From NCBI GenBank assembly GCA_036897095.1, contig JAYMSP010000286.1, forward strand, positions 1 through 60,547: a DNA stretch of 60,547 bases, in the 5' to 3' direction. Source of the DNA: Plantago elongata (lineage: Eukaryota; Streptophyta; Magnoliopsida; Lamiales; Plantaginaceae). Under the pieces are notes generated by a model. It saw only the letters and a program-made list of their open reading frames with translations. It made no database searches and was not told where the DNA came from. Numbering within the stretch: the stretch's first letter is position 1; each line of letters begins with the position of its first letter. Below are positions 35,782-48,337 of the stretch, one piece after another. A program made the position numbers and the translations under genes.

Positions 35782-37661
35782 TTATGTGCATTCAACTAGG
35801 TCGATAGCAATTGTTCCTTTATTTTTACTCGGTAGAACTTTGCAACACTTTCTCCTTGGAGGCTGCAAATAACACAGAATTTAGATGTGATCCCGAGTAC
35901 AACTATATTAAGAAAAGGGAAAAAAAAGTATGAACATACCTTGTCCCAATGGTATAAACCAGGCTTCGTGTGAACTTGTATTCTCCGAATGTGACTATGA
36001 TCTACCATGTTCGTCAAATTACATTTTGAAACCGAACGTGGCGGTGGAGCGTACTCACTCGTTATTTGGTTCGTGGGAAGATCACTAGCAATGGTAGTCG
36101 ACATATACAAAAGTGAGCTATCACAAGCATTTCTAGCAAGAGCTCTAGTGTTGAAGGAGAAGGCAGCACCATCACTCTTTCTGTACCAATTTATGAATGT
36201 CCGTTCGGGCCTTTCCATTTCCCGGGCGGGTATGATACCGTGATAAATTTGGGCCACATAGCCCCATGAGATTGATACCGTCCAATTTCTGGCCCAATCA
36301 TAGCATATGGACTGTTGCATCAGCCCTGCAGAGTCCATCTGCATAGGTATCCTGAGCTTTTCAAGGGCCTCGGCCCGGCCCATGTTGGGGAAGATGGGTT
36401 CGATGACATCAAGGTGGTGAAGTGAAACTAGGGGTGCCACTGGATGTGCCGCTAGTAGCCCAAGAGCATTTCCATATATGTCAAGCTGACAGTGGACAGT
36501 ATTGGAGAATTTTAAATGTTGAAAATTAGAGGAAAATGAAGAAATAGCAAGATATCAATGTGTCAATAATCTATAGATAAGTAGTATGAGACTATGAGCT
36601 TAGGTTATGATCTACACATCACAAGTACTTCAGGTTATCGTTTCGTGTGGTCAGAGTATTCTTGTAATTTATGAAATCCTGTAAACGTGGTGTGCATAAG
36701 TATTTTATAGTAGAGTTTCAGAGAGAAGAACATAAACCTGGTGAAAGCCAACTTCCTTGGTGAGTGGTACTCCAAGTTCAGCCATACAAGCTTGAATCCT
36801 ATCATCAGAACCATACAGTTTCGGGTACCTTCTCAAGCACCTATCTTGCATCTTCTCCAAGGCCTTGGCAAGAGGATAACTTATGGCGAAACCTCCACCG
36901 CCATACGCCATGCTATACGAGAACTTAATGTTCTGAAAATGACTCTCGGAAGAGCAACCAATATAGTAAAACTGATTATGGTCGTACTTGGATAACACTC
37001 TTACCAAGTTGTCTGTTACAAAGAATGTGTCATCATCACCTAGCGCGATCCATCGAATATTATCTAAGCCCAGTCTCACTGTTTCCGATACTATACGTGA
37101 TATTCGTATAGCAGACCTGTCACCGTGTCTGTTTATATACTTAAATTTGGCTGTATTGCTCGATATTTTCACTTGGGGAAGAGAGTCACTGTTAGTAGTA
37201 GGTTCTGACAGTGCAGTATCTAACCACACGAACCCTCTTGTTACATTTGGCCTCCACCATTGCTCAATGTAACTTTTCCTTCGATTCCATAACTTAGCCG
37301 AAGAGGCAATGCCGAAGACTATGTGATGGAGTTGTGTTTTTTCTGTAAATATTGCAGAATCTTGAGTGAAATTGGAGGGAGGTTTTTCGGTAGTTGAAGA
37401 TTTGGTTACTGGGTGGAACTTGATCCTATATGTGTCTTTCATGCATAATTGGGAATGGTGTTTGAGCTTTGGGGTAACTAAGAAATGTAGAAATGTGGAG
37501 AAGATGATCAAGTAGATCAAGAACTTTAACATAATGAGATGCACATGATAATTCGAAATCATAGGAGCGATTTTCAACCAAGATATAGTTTGCATAATTG
37601 TTGGCTTCTCCTCCATGGCTACTTGTGGTTGTGATAAGTCATTTGTAGAGCTCATATTCAA
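35782..37661 (-). CDS. DUF604 / Fringe-like glycosyltransferase (GT31-type)
   Basis: Three exons, 37661-36738, 36485-35940 and 35862-35782 (1551 nt, 516 aa). It is a type II membrane protein: a hydrophobic anchor spans about 42-63, after a short cytosolic head. The luminal part has IVFGIASSAKLWNRR, a GDDDTFF metal-binding DxD-type motif (208-214), YGGGGFAISYPLA, GSDDRIQACMAELGVPLT, then GLLAAHPVAPLVSLHHLD and a cysteine pair near the end (PPRRKCCKVL). These mark the plant DUF604 branch of Fringe/galactosyltransferase-like enzymes, presumably Golgi-located; donor and acceptor are unknown. The last exon was set in the frame giving PPRRKCC because this motif is conserved at the family's C-terminus. 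A longer unspliced frame there ends at 35796 and is not the real end. A TATA box lies about 60 bp upstream of the ATG. Confidence 0.9.
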
Positions 37662-37719
37662 AAGAAATTTTCATGTATTTGCTATCTCTAAAGTGCAAAA
37701 CTTGAAATAGATCTCTATT

Positions 37720-37728
37720 CATATATAG
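37720..37728 (-). promoter_or_regulatory. TATA box of DUF604 glycosyltransferase gene
   Basis: CTATATATG on the minus strand lies about 60 bp before the ATG at 37661. Confidence 0.5.
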
Positions 37729-38781
37729 TAATTCATCCACTCTGTGTTCTGAGAAATAAATCTAGAGCAGGTTGAGGAAGTTGTGGGAGTTGGAGCTGGT
37801 GTGCTTTCATGCTTAAAAGAAGTGTTTCCTTTCCATTATTATCAATAAATATAGATAGATTATGAGTTAGTTATACAGATAGACATTTATGGATGTTATT
37901 CTAGTTTTGAGTGGTTGATTATTGACCTAATTAGGCATGCAAGACTTGCCCTCCGACAAGTTCTTCACAAATTCAAATACCAATGTGTCTAACATAACAT
38001 AAGAAACTGCTAGAAAGAGCTAAAACTCAAGGTATTTTCTAGGGACATGAAAACCAATCACAACATAAAATAGCTGTCAGGTATTTTCTTCCACAATAAA
38101 CCTAATACTGTCCGCTAAACCTCATGCTAATCAAGTAATCAACTACAACATATATTGGAAACAGTGAAAATCTATACCAATCCATGGACTGATGAAGTGA
38201 ATATAAGATGGCAAGGATCAGCTCATCCATAGATACATAACCTGCTATAATCAACTTGACCTTCAATAGATCAGTCCAAAATAATCTGTACTATGGAAAT
38301 GTGTCCTCTTATTCAGTGCAAGCAAAGTGCTTGTTAAACAAAGCCACCCTAGAGAATGCAAGCCTTGGCACTTTTTAGAGATTGCCGGCTAATTGCAATT
38401 AGACGCAATGATCTTTCACATAGTGTGGCACTTCGACCTAAATGCCTCCGGATTATACCAATTTTCTTGTAGTGTTACTACCTTTGTTAAGTAAGGTCTC
38501 AACTTCGAGCTTGTGTCGGAACGATAGATAATATATGCAATTTAAAAGAAAAATAGGAGAATAACCCAAATATACTTTACCAATCACATTATGCATATCA
38601 ATATATAAATATATATATACATTTTAACCCACACCTCATAGTAAAATATACATTTGCCAATCACATTATAATTCGCAATCAACACCTCACGGTTACTACT
38701 AAAATTTATGACACATCTGACACCATAGCCCCACAATACAGTATGCTTCAATTTCTTTACAATACATTGGCCTTCTAAATG
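37729..38781. other. Intergenic between two minus-strand genes
   Basis: Upstream region of the glycosyltransferase gene and 3' flank of the BPS1-like gene. AT-rich; no gene, repeat or RNA recognised. Confidence 0.5.
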
Positions 38782-39804
38782 TCACTTATGGCCGGATTTA
38801 TTACCACTAATCCTCAGGTTAGAAAGCAAGGTGTTACGTCCGGACATGAGAATTTGGAAGAGCCTGTCCACTTCCTTAGCCAAGATGTCAAGTCCCTTTG
38901 AAAATTTCTCAGCCGACTTCTCTAAATCCTCAGTTAAGCTCTGCAAAATTGGAACTTCAACAAGGTCCACTCCATCTTGCAGAACAGGGTCAAGCTTCTT
39001 CACACTAATTTCAACAGCTCCTAGTTCTTTCACCACAAGATTGCCACTCTTATGCATGTTTCTTATACCAGTATTTGCGAATGTCTGAAGATCGATAAAG
39101 GCACTTGCCCACTTGTATGTCTCAGCAACCTGCAGATCCACCAACTTCTTTGCAGACCCAGAGAACAGTGACACAAAAATGCTGCAAAGGAGTAGAGTGG
39201 CAACCTTAACTCCAAACATAGCTCGCATCAAGATACTCCCCTTTGCAGAATTTTTTATTTTTGGTAAGTCTAAAGTTTTGGCAAGGCTATCCATGATAGA
39301 GATAGAGTTATCAAGTTTCGGATTGTTTGAAGCCATGTGCTGCCTCCATTCACTCAATGAAGAATCTGCCCTATCAAACTGCTTTGAGGAAGCACCTTTC
39401 AAATTATGGATAGCAAATTGAAGAAATAGGTGGCCTTGTTTGAGGTGTGATAACTCAGAGCTGAAAGCAAGGGAGATATCAAGCAGTTTCACACTATTGT
39501 CCAAGTAGATATCAATCCACTTGTCATCCCAATCATTGACAGGGAGTTCAAGAGCTGTGATGAACGTCTTTATGTCAGTATGAATTTCAGAGAGAAACTC
39601 TATGGAAGATTTCATCCAAGACAAACTTCGGAGATCTTCCCTGTCTGCTGGCTTAAGCTTTCTAAGCTTCTCGGCTAATGCCTCCTCGAATTTGGTCAAC
39701 ATCTCAAGAAGCTTAGGAGAGAGGTATGGGCCCTTTGGCAATTTCATCCGGAAGGGATTTCCGAATGGAAGAGAGGGCCTCTGGGGATCCTTTGCTTGAC
39801 TCAT
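38782..39804 (-). CDS. BPS1: BPS1-like protein (BYPASS family, DUF793)
   Basis: One coding exon of 340 aa. The start MSQAKDPQRPSLPFGNPFRM closely follows Arabidopsis BPS1, and LSWMKSSIEFLSEIH, DWDDKWIDIYLDNSVKLLD and FSSELSHLKQGHL continue the family pattern. BYPASS proteins limit production of a carotenoid-related mobile root signal that arrests shoot growth; their biochemical activity is unknown. A hydrophobic stretch lies at about 198-213 (VKVATLLLCSIFVSLF), and the C-terminal third is helical with heptad-like Leu/Val spacing. A splice acceptor (TGATGCAG) lies 14 nt upstream of the ATG, so there is a leader intron. Its donor may be CAG|GTACGG near 40700. The single coding exon is normal for the family. 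Confidence 0.9.
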   Translation of the reverse strand: MSQAKDPQRPSLPFGNPFRMKLPKGPYLSPKLLEMLTKFEEALAEKLRKLKPADREDLRSLSWMKSSIEFLSEIHTDIKTFITALELPVNDWDDKWIDIYLDNSVKLLDISLAFSSELSHLKQGHLFLQFAIHNLKGASSKQFDRADSSLSEWRQHMASNNPKLDNSISIMDSLAKTLDLPKIKNSAKGSILMRAMFGVKVATLLLCSIFVSLFSGSAKKLVDLQVAETYKWASAFIDLQTFANTGIRNMHKSGNLVVKELGAVEISVKKLDPVLQDGVDLVEVPILQSLTEDLEKSAEKFSKGLDILAKEVDRLFQILMSGRNTLLSNLRISGNKSGHK

Positions 39805-39818
39805 TGCAAATCACGACC

Positions 39819-40800
39819 TGCATCAGAAAAGGAAATATATCAAGTAAAATTATATGCTATGACGAAGATAGAGATAGTTAGAGAACTCAAAGGATTGTTA
39901 AATATTCAAATCAACACAACCTTCACATAATAACACCATATATATACTAGTGGTCTCTAGTTCGAATCTCATAGGGTCCAAACCATATTCAATAACACCA
40001 TATATATAAACAAAAGCATGCAACTTCTAAGCACAGATGATAAAGAATACAAGGCTGCAACTCTGACGTGCAACACCAGGCTTTTTCTTACCTCTCTTGA
40101 GACAGGAGGAGTACTTTACAGAATTCTACTAATATTCTAGGCATGCCACAAACACAAATGGTTAAGGTTTTGAGTTTTGAGCACCCAACATCAACAAATA
40201 ATGTATATTGGATGTACTTAACCCCATTTCAACATCAACAAATGATGTCTAGTGTAGGACAATTCGACCATAAGGATTAGGGCTTGGAAGTCAATCAAAT
40301 GATCCACAAAACCACATAAATACCAGAATTCAAATCTCAGTCAAAATGTAAGGTTGCAATAAGATATAGGCCTCATCAGATCTAACAGGTGAATTGATAC
40401 TCATCATACTTCTTTGAGTCTTTCACAATCAAATTATGCCAAATTGAATCACAAGTTTAACATCACAAATACATTCAACATGAACCCACATAAGAATCAT
40501 CAGCAAGATATGATTTTTAAACCAAAGTAAACAAAAACGTACCAGAATCGACAGATCCGAGCTGAAAAAAAGCACAGTTCTTCTCTCGCAGATGATATGA
40601 AAACAAAACCGAAAGCTCGGAAGTTTGATCGCTAATTCTTGAAAGCAAACATCTTGCACGTACGAATGAAAATACGATGGAATTCGATAGCGAAACCGTA
40701 CCTGATATAGTACTAGGAAATGCGTAAAGAAGAGATAAAGTTTGGCCGAAAGTATTGGGTGTAATGGTGATGAGCTCAAATCACTTTGATGGATATGCCC
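39819..40800 (-). other. Probable 5' leader intron and first exon of BPS1-like gene
   Basis: The acceptor TGATGCAG|GTCGTG lies just before the ATG. Possible donors on the minus strand are CAG|GTACGG near 40700 and TG|GTACGT near 40540. No other coding region was recognised; the 116-codon frame at 40429-40779 has no motif. Confidence 0.45.
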
Positions 40801-43800
40801 TAATTTAATTAATTGACCCTCTTTTCTCTTCTTTTTGCAAATTTAGCAGTGTCACGTGGAGTGGTGTAACTGGATGATTCTTTTCGTAGTGAACATGCAA
40901 TGCACCTAAATACTGTATGTTCTAAAACTCAGATCCCGCTGGTCCAAACAGATCGGCATAAGAACCACTACAGACCGCTCTAGTACCTTGTCTTATGCGA
41001 AATTTTATTTTGCAATGAAAAATACTCAATTCCATTCCTAACATATATTATCTTTATCTAAAAACTCGATAATTATATTTAATTCATTTTTTATAAGCTC
41101 TCAACAATTTAGAATAAAAAAATTAATATAATATAATATTATAAGAGTAATATCAGTTAATATTGTTCTACGTATATTCTTATTGAATCGGTCCGATTCC
41201 GATACGACAATCTTTCCGGTTCCCACTTTTAAATCATAACACCATGAATATTTTAAAGTTTAAATCTTTAAGGAATTCTTTCTTTTAATATTACAATGTA
41301 ATTTTAAGAAATCTCAATTGCATTAATTATTCTCTTTACAGCTTGAAACTTGCATGGATTTAATTACGTATAGTATGTGGATAGACTCATTTTCTAAAAT
41401 TTCACTCGGTTTCACTTGTGAGATATATACATTGAATCATATGTTAGATATCATTGCATTATTGCACCGAAGGATTATGTTTCCCCACATTACAATAGTT
41501 ATCGATTTACAACCATGCACCTTGGCACCTTGCTATACTAAAATTGAAAATTTTCCAACAAAAAGTTATGCGTGGTTTGCTAGTCAATTACAACCATATT
41601 ATCTTCAATTTAATCATATATTCAATCTACGTAAAGTTTATATACTTAAGTTATCACTCAATCACTTAGAATTTTATATACTTATTTTAATAAAACATTA
41701 TGAGTTGAGTATTATATAATTTTATAAATACCTCACCTACTCATTTAAAAAGAATAATTTTTACTGAACGCATGACACAATTTTCATATAATATGAACAA
41801 CACCATATCGATTGTAATTAACAAAATAGTCCTATAAATTTTAAATAGTTTTAATTTTACCTAAAAAACATCTAAATATTTTTATTCGAACCAATCAAAT
41901 TATCCGAAAAAAAATCGAAGAAACTTTTGAAAAACACGAAGAACGAAGTATACTTCTATCGCCCCACCGCTTTGATCGGAGTTGTGACTCGGATCTGGTT
42001 AGATTTGGCACTCGCCAGATCTGGGCCACACCAAATTAAAGAAGGGATATTTTCCTTTCTTTTTTCTATTTTTTTTAGTTTTTTTTAAAAATTATTTATA
42101 TAAAGTTAATTAATTTAATTATACTAAGCAATTAAATAATTAATAACGACTAAGAATATGAATTATAAAAATATAAATATATTTTAGATTCATCATTATT
42201 TATAAAGTATAACTAATAATTTTATAATATTGATTTTCGTTACGTTATGTTATCGTAGTGTATATACGTTTATATATTTTCGAAGATGTTATAAGTTGTT
42301 ATATTTTAGGAAAATAAGACTAATTCTATATTTATACAATTTGAAGGGTCTTTTATAATATATAAAAATGAGTTCTGCATTTAGTAAAAACGCTCATGCG
42401 TTTAACAATTTTCAAAAAATGTTCAAAATATCGCACTCTAGTTAGATAGTCGCCCTAGATTGTCGTGTGTCTTTTGTTCCCCGACTTTGGAATCTATGTG
42501 AAAACTACAGACATTCTTACTCCGCACATAATATTGGAAAATTTGATTGGTGAATGTTAGGATAGTGGAGGAAGTTAAGAAACTAGACGTTTGCTTAAAT
42601 TTACTTCCTTGTATAAGTGGATTAGTAGGTGAAAAGGAGGTTTGCTTAATGTCTTTCCATGCCATATTATGACTAATATGACATGTATCCACTTTAGTTG
42701 TGTGATTACGAAAATACTACTACTCTACTAGTATCTTTAAAGACACAAGCAAAGTTGATGTCCATTGTGGCAATTCTGAAATCGTACTCAATGCATCTAG
42801 GACTAGTGGAAAACAACATTTACCACTGTTTTATTGTTTATCACACGCACTTGTTGAACACTTATTGCATACGGCATACCTATGCATTGTCAAGATATTG
42901 CTGTGTACCTCATCCAAAACTAACTTATTGCATACATATCTTCCAAAAACACTCATGTGTATCTTTTGTTGAGCCTAGGCGAATTTTAGGACAAGATATG
43001 ATATCTTTCAGGTTATTGGTATCAGGTAAGGTTCGAGTGCTTCATTGATGGGTATTAATCAGGTCCGGGACCGTGTCATATAGGCAGCCACGGACCCAAA
43101 AAGAGGCAAGGGGGAGCAATCGCTCCCCCTGAATTTTTCCTCCGAAATCACTAATATACCATTAAAAATTTATATATATTGTAGAAATTCAATATTAACC
43201 CATAAAACCTTCAACAAATAATATAAAGATCTCATAAATTACCATCGAAATTCAACCAAACAACAAAAAGAACTGTAATCCTAAAATCTAGGCAAACTAT
43301 TTGCAGAATTCAACAATAAAATAAATTAAAAGCTTTGTTGTTATTGAAAATTAAGGGATTAAATTGAAAGATCAAGAAAATTCAAATTTCACGGGAGGAT
43401 TATTGCACTACTTTCATCTTTTTACGCTGCGATTAAACATAGACTTCAATGGACCAGCTTTTTTATGCACTTGGACAATTGGTAACAAACCCACATTTGA
43501 TATAATCTATAAAATGCTGGTTTGGTGAGTTCTGTTTGTGAAAGTATGAAGATAGAGAGTGATGATTTCACCATTTTATTTTGTTCTTAAGCTATGGAGA
43601 ATTGAGAGAGTAATTAAAATTTAAGAAGGGGGACTTAGACGGTGCATTGGATATACAATGTGTCTTTTGGCTATTCTCAAGCTATTTTTATTTATTTATT
43701 TGAAAGTTAAGAAAATAGAAGAGATTATGAGATTTGAGAAAGTATGAATAAAATAATAAAGTATGAAGAGTGAATACATTGGAAAAGTTGTTTCATATTT

Positions 43801-44816
43801 AAAGTACGAAAAAATTGTGATTGTGCCGGAAACTCATACTGAAAAAAATATAGTATTATAATACTAAAGTAATTTTTTTTTAAACGGCTAAAGGTTGAAT
43901 TGAATAGTAATGTGACTTTATATTAATATATAAGTGGTGAATGGGGTATTTTATTAAAAAAATAATTCATATAATGTTCACTACTCCTGATTATTTTCTC
44001 TGCGTCTGTCCGTAATGCTACAAATCGGTGAGAGATGGGAACTGTGTTGGACCATGGTCCATGTATGAGAATTGACAAACCAATCTCTGGTTTTCACTTG
44101 ACTAACTTACAAATCCGGAATCACATCATCAGAATCTACTCAGAGTCTTGAATTTATGCATCACCAATCCTATCTTGAGCGTGCATAGCCTAAGTACACT
44201 ACTCATGGTCCGGATCTGTGAATGAGACATGTCTCAACTTATCGTCCCACTCCATGTTTCAACTTGCTTGGAGCCACAAAATAGGCTGCTCATTTTTTCA
44301 TTAGCCTGTTATGACATATTTGCATACACTTGTCACAGTAAATTGGCTTCCATACACTGACACAGATTATCTTCTGCTCAAACTTCATTTCCTTGCCTCA
44401 AATACCACAACCTTATCTTTCATAGGTTGTCTGACATCTATGAACAAGCATCCTTGACTAAGACGCACAGGCCACAGTTGGCGTCTTTGTAATTCGCAAA
44501 GAATCCAAAAAGCACTTGTATGATTAACAGCAGATTAAATTCCAGTTCAGAAAACTCAAAATAAGTTATTGTATTACATGACATGGATTACATTAATATT
44601 CAGGTTTCTTTGTACAAAAGAACAAGGACTCAAAATTGAGGTGAAAAAGGAAAACATATAGCTGTAGTTTCACTAACTAAAGAATGAAGATTCAATTTAC
44701 ATATATCACTAATACTTTTATTTTAAATAGGCTAACCAATTCAATCATAATGTCATCCAACCTAATTAACAAGAAGATGGCGGATCCTACCCCCTTTAAT
44801 CAGTATAGAGGTACCT
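40801..44816. other. Gene-poor intergenic stretch
   Basis: Very AT-rich. Frames at 41354-41719 and 42698-43048 have no recognisable domain. A TTGGTATCAGG near 43014 resembles a copia-type primer binding site, but no matching terminal repeat was found. A possible transposon with CCACGGACCC / GTCTGTCC ends occupies 43083-44015. The last 250 bp is the 3' flank of the kinase gene. Confidence 0.45.
43083..44015. mobile_element. Possible non-autonomous DNA transposon
   Basis: The left end GGCAGCCACGGACCCAAAAA is followed by a small palindrome GGGGGAGCAATCGCTCCCCC. The right end CTGCGTCTGTCC is roughly the inverse of the left. Such ends recur in plant transposons, but the inverted match is weak and no clear target duplication is visible. 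Confidence 0.3.
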
Positions 44817-47800
44817 TCACTGCGTTGCACCATTGGAACGTGAACCTGGATTAGTATCCTCTTGGAGAGAACTGGAAGACCCACGAGCAATTCGTCGTTC
44901 CTGCAGAATGAAGGAAAGATGAGAAATGGAGAGATCTAATAATTTTCTTCCTGGAGTCGAGAATTTACACATACATCGCGAGACAGCAAGTCTTCTGATT
45001 CCAGCATGTGTATTACATGACCCATTTTAGGTCTCTTATTGGCATCAGGATCTACACATTTTAGGGCGACCAAGATTGCACGTTTCAATGCTTTTGAAGC
45101 AGGCTTTTCGGGCAACTTGGGATCCACTACTTCCTCCGATTTCCTGTTTCCAACCATCATCTTCAGCCATTCAACAAGATTAACCTGCAACAGTACACCC
45201 ATTAGCTCAGGCTCTGCAAACTGTTCAGAGCTCAAAACAAACATATATCCACATTATTGTCAAAGTGTTATCTGGCTTAGAAAGTTCAAATGGAATCTAA
45301 TTAACAGTGTGGGGATAAAAGTATTAAGCTTTGAGTTGTTTTGGAACCTAAAGTTGAGTTCTACAAGCACTTTCATGCACGGCATTCAGAATGTGGGATT
45401 ATCCATCAAAACTTTTGCATATCAGCCTTGAAACACTATTGTCCACCAATGGAAACTGCTCTAGTTCCATTTGAAACCGCCCAAAGGTTGCATAGTGGTC
45501 TTATTTGCAAAATGTCAGGTCACAAAGTGCCACATCTAAATCAATTAGAACTGCTATGAATTTTTCAAGGTCTTAGAAACTGACCTCTCCCTTTGGCCGA
45601 CTGTACTCAACCGGTGATCTTCCTGTAATAATCTCCATTATCAAAATTCCAAAACTATAAACATCGCTCTTCTCGTTTAGCATACCAGTGCACGCATATT
45701 CTGGAGCAACATATCTGGCAAACACAATAAAGAACAATTCAGTAACTTTTTGACAAAAAACTTCTTTTTGGAAAATGAAGTGCGGCCAAGGAAATTATAT
45801 TCGATAAATAATATACTTACCCAAATGTTCCCATCACACGAGTCGTTACATAAGAGTTCTCTGAATTCAGAAGTTTAGCAAGTCCAAAATCTGATAGCTT
45901 AGCATGCCATTGGCGGTCAAGCAGTATATTCCCCGACTTGATGTCACGGTGAACAACCTTTGGTTCTAGTCCCTCATGGAGATAAGCCAAGCTGTTGAAG
46001 TAGCATTCGAGAATAAGAGACGAACAAAAATTATATAAACTATTAAAAATAATACTACATACGCATAAAAAACGAAAGAATGGGTTACTTATTCATACCC
46101 CTTTGCACATCCAATAATAATATTCATACGAATCTCCCAGGTCAAAGGGCTAATATCTCCAACGTCTCCATGTAGCCACTGGTCCAAATTTCCATTATCC
46201 ACATACTCATACACAAGCATCCTACATTTAGAAAAATGTTGAAGTTAAACAACTAAATACAATTATTTTACCAGTTTGATTCGTGAAATCAAATTAATCA
46301 CCACCTACCTGTAAGCTCCTTCAACACAGTACCCAAGCAATCGAACAAGATTCTTGTGGCGGACACGCCCAATTGCTTCCACTTCCACTTTGAACTCTTT
46401 TTGAGCTTGACCTCTGAAAAGATGTTACTAGCATGAGTTCATAAATCCAAACAAAGGATAAATGCATTCACATGTTGGGAAATAAAATTTTCAGGTTTAA
46501 TGAATAAAAAGTCACAAAAAAAATTTCTATAACAGACCAAAGGGTAGATGGAAAAGAGCATTCTGTGGCTAAAAGCGTGTTTTCACATCGACCACATTTA
46601 TCATGAGTTTCGTCCCGTAACTGCAGGTTATTTTTCCCCTTTACAATACCCATCTTTTTAGGTGAAAGCTGCATTGTGCAAATAAAAGCATGACATTGAC
46701 CTCTCATTTGAACTTATAGATTGGCACCAAACTACGATCCTTCCTGGCCAGTTCTCTATGAAGAAAACCCCTTGTTCTAGTAACATTTTCTTTTTACGAA
46801 TTAGGCCTTACCAGTACAGATAAGTGAATTAGCTAAGTTAAAGGTATACACATCCAAATCAAGGATCTAAGATCATTTCTGCACTCACAACTCGCTCTTT
46901 ACCTACAAGCCAACCTATGCACTTAATTACACACAAACATGAACCAAATTACCTACAAAACACACGAATGGACTAACTCATGAGAAGAAAGCAAAGAAAA
47001 ACGGTGAAAACTGAATGGCTGGAACTTTAAAACATTCTGGGTGTTTAAGTTAAAGAGAAATTAAGGGACATATGTACCTGTTGTTAAGCAAATTCTTTAT
47101 GGCAATCCTAGTATTATCAGCAAGCACACCATAGTACACAATTCCATATCCACCTTCACCGATTACATTCTCATCACTCAAGCCATTAGAAGCTGCCTCA
47201 AGCTCTCTCAATGTATACCACCTTCCCCATCCCAAATGAGACACTTCAGGCAATTGACCACTGCCTCCAAACGAACCAGTGTCTGCTCCACTTGTAGCCC
47301 TGCTCTCACCACTCGATGCCCCCCTATCAGAAAATACAACTCTATGTTCAACCTTCCCCATGTCTATCTGTATCTCTGGCACTGCCTGGATATACATAAA
47401 AATGAAAAGACGAATGGAGTATTAACCAGTATGCTTACCAATACAATAAAATTTTGAAGATTCAGGGTCTAGAAAGAGCAAGCAAAAATAAGCATCATTA
47501 GCAATTCAAGACTTCGTTACAGAGGAAATTCATGTAATTCAGCAAAGGGGATTTGATTGACCAAAGGAGATGCTTCAATTGTATTTAATTCAATTACTTA
47601 AGTTTGAATGTGTGGCAATCACAGTTAATTGCTCTAGACCTAAGCATATGGTTTGGTATATTTTGTTCTCCGCCATAATTGAGACAAATCAATTAAGGAA
47701 ACAAGGTAGTAATACATTACCCATACTGAAATGGATTAAATTAAGTGCCTGTTATAGAAGTTTCACCATCAAAAAAGCGCCTTTGAATCATTCCAACAGC

Positions 47801-48337
47801 TAAATCGTAAGCAATCACAAGTAAAACACCAAGTAAAGTCCAACAATTGAGCCAAGAAAGTGACAAGTAACTACTAAATCAATCCAAGAATCAATCACAC
47901 CAGCTCAAGAACAAAATCAGAGCTTCAATACAACCTTCACCAAGAAATTGAGCTTCCAGAACACCCTTTTCACTAATATTCTCACCCATATTCTCAATTA
48001 GATAGAGTGAAAAGTAAAGATCCGAAAACCAAATAAAAACGAGATCTTGAAACTTCACCTGAGGAACAACCGAACGGTGATGCTCGGAAGAGTCATGCAC
48101 AATCTCCTGAATCTCCTTCGACACCACCGGAGTAATCTCGCTTGCCGACCTCTTCACCTTCCCCTTGCTACCACTCCCACGGCGTCGACAGGCGGTGATG
48201 CATAGCGACAACAGAAACAGTATGAGCACAATCACCGCTCCCACTATAATCCCGATCACTACCCATAGATGCAAACCGAAGATCTTCGTCCGTTTCGACA
48301 ACTCCGTATCCACAAAAGTGGCGTCGTATATCGACAT
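44817..48337 (-). CDS. Receptor-like Ser/Thr kinase of the At1g01540 type
   Basis: Eight exons: 48337-48059, 47385-47078, 46413-46309, 46221-46099, 45991-45821, 45714-45585, 45184-44975 and 44900-44817 (1410 nt, 469 aa). A tiny N-terminus (about 23 residues, [17 protein letters not shown]) precedes one transmembrane segment (24-48), so there is almost no extracellular domain. The juxtamembrane stretch is Ser-rich, with [14 protein letters not shown] and [15 protein letters not shown]. The kinase domain is complete: [11 protein letters not shown] (169-179), IAIK with Lys190, HRDIKSGN (286-293), DFGLA (306-310) and YVAPEY. It should be active at the plasma membrane. The short tail ([14 protein letters not shown]) is Ser-rich. 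The last exon was added because GAT|GTATGT is a good donor and the joined frame ends in a family-like tail. The ligand is unknown. Confidence 0.93.

Noticed and set aside
36988-37272. 94-codon plus-strand frame
   Set aside because: Antisense shadow of the glycosyltransferase first exon.
40429-40779. 116-codon minus-strand frame upstream of the BPS1-like gene
   Set aside because: Hydrophobic low-complexity frame over the presumed leader exon and intron, with no homology signal.
42698-43048. 116-codon frame and a TTGGTATCAGG motif near 43014, suggesting an LTR end
   Set aside because: The motif resembles a primer binding site, but no second terminal repeat, target duplication or element protein was found nearby.
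43868-43895. Third LINE-like tail (poly-T then AAACGGCTAAA)
   Set aside because: Only about 15 bp resembles the LINE 3' end; the flanking sequence does not align with the other two tails.
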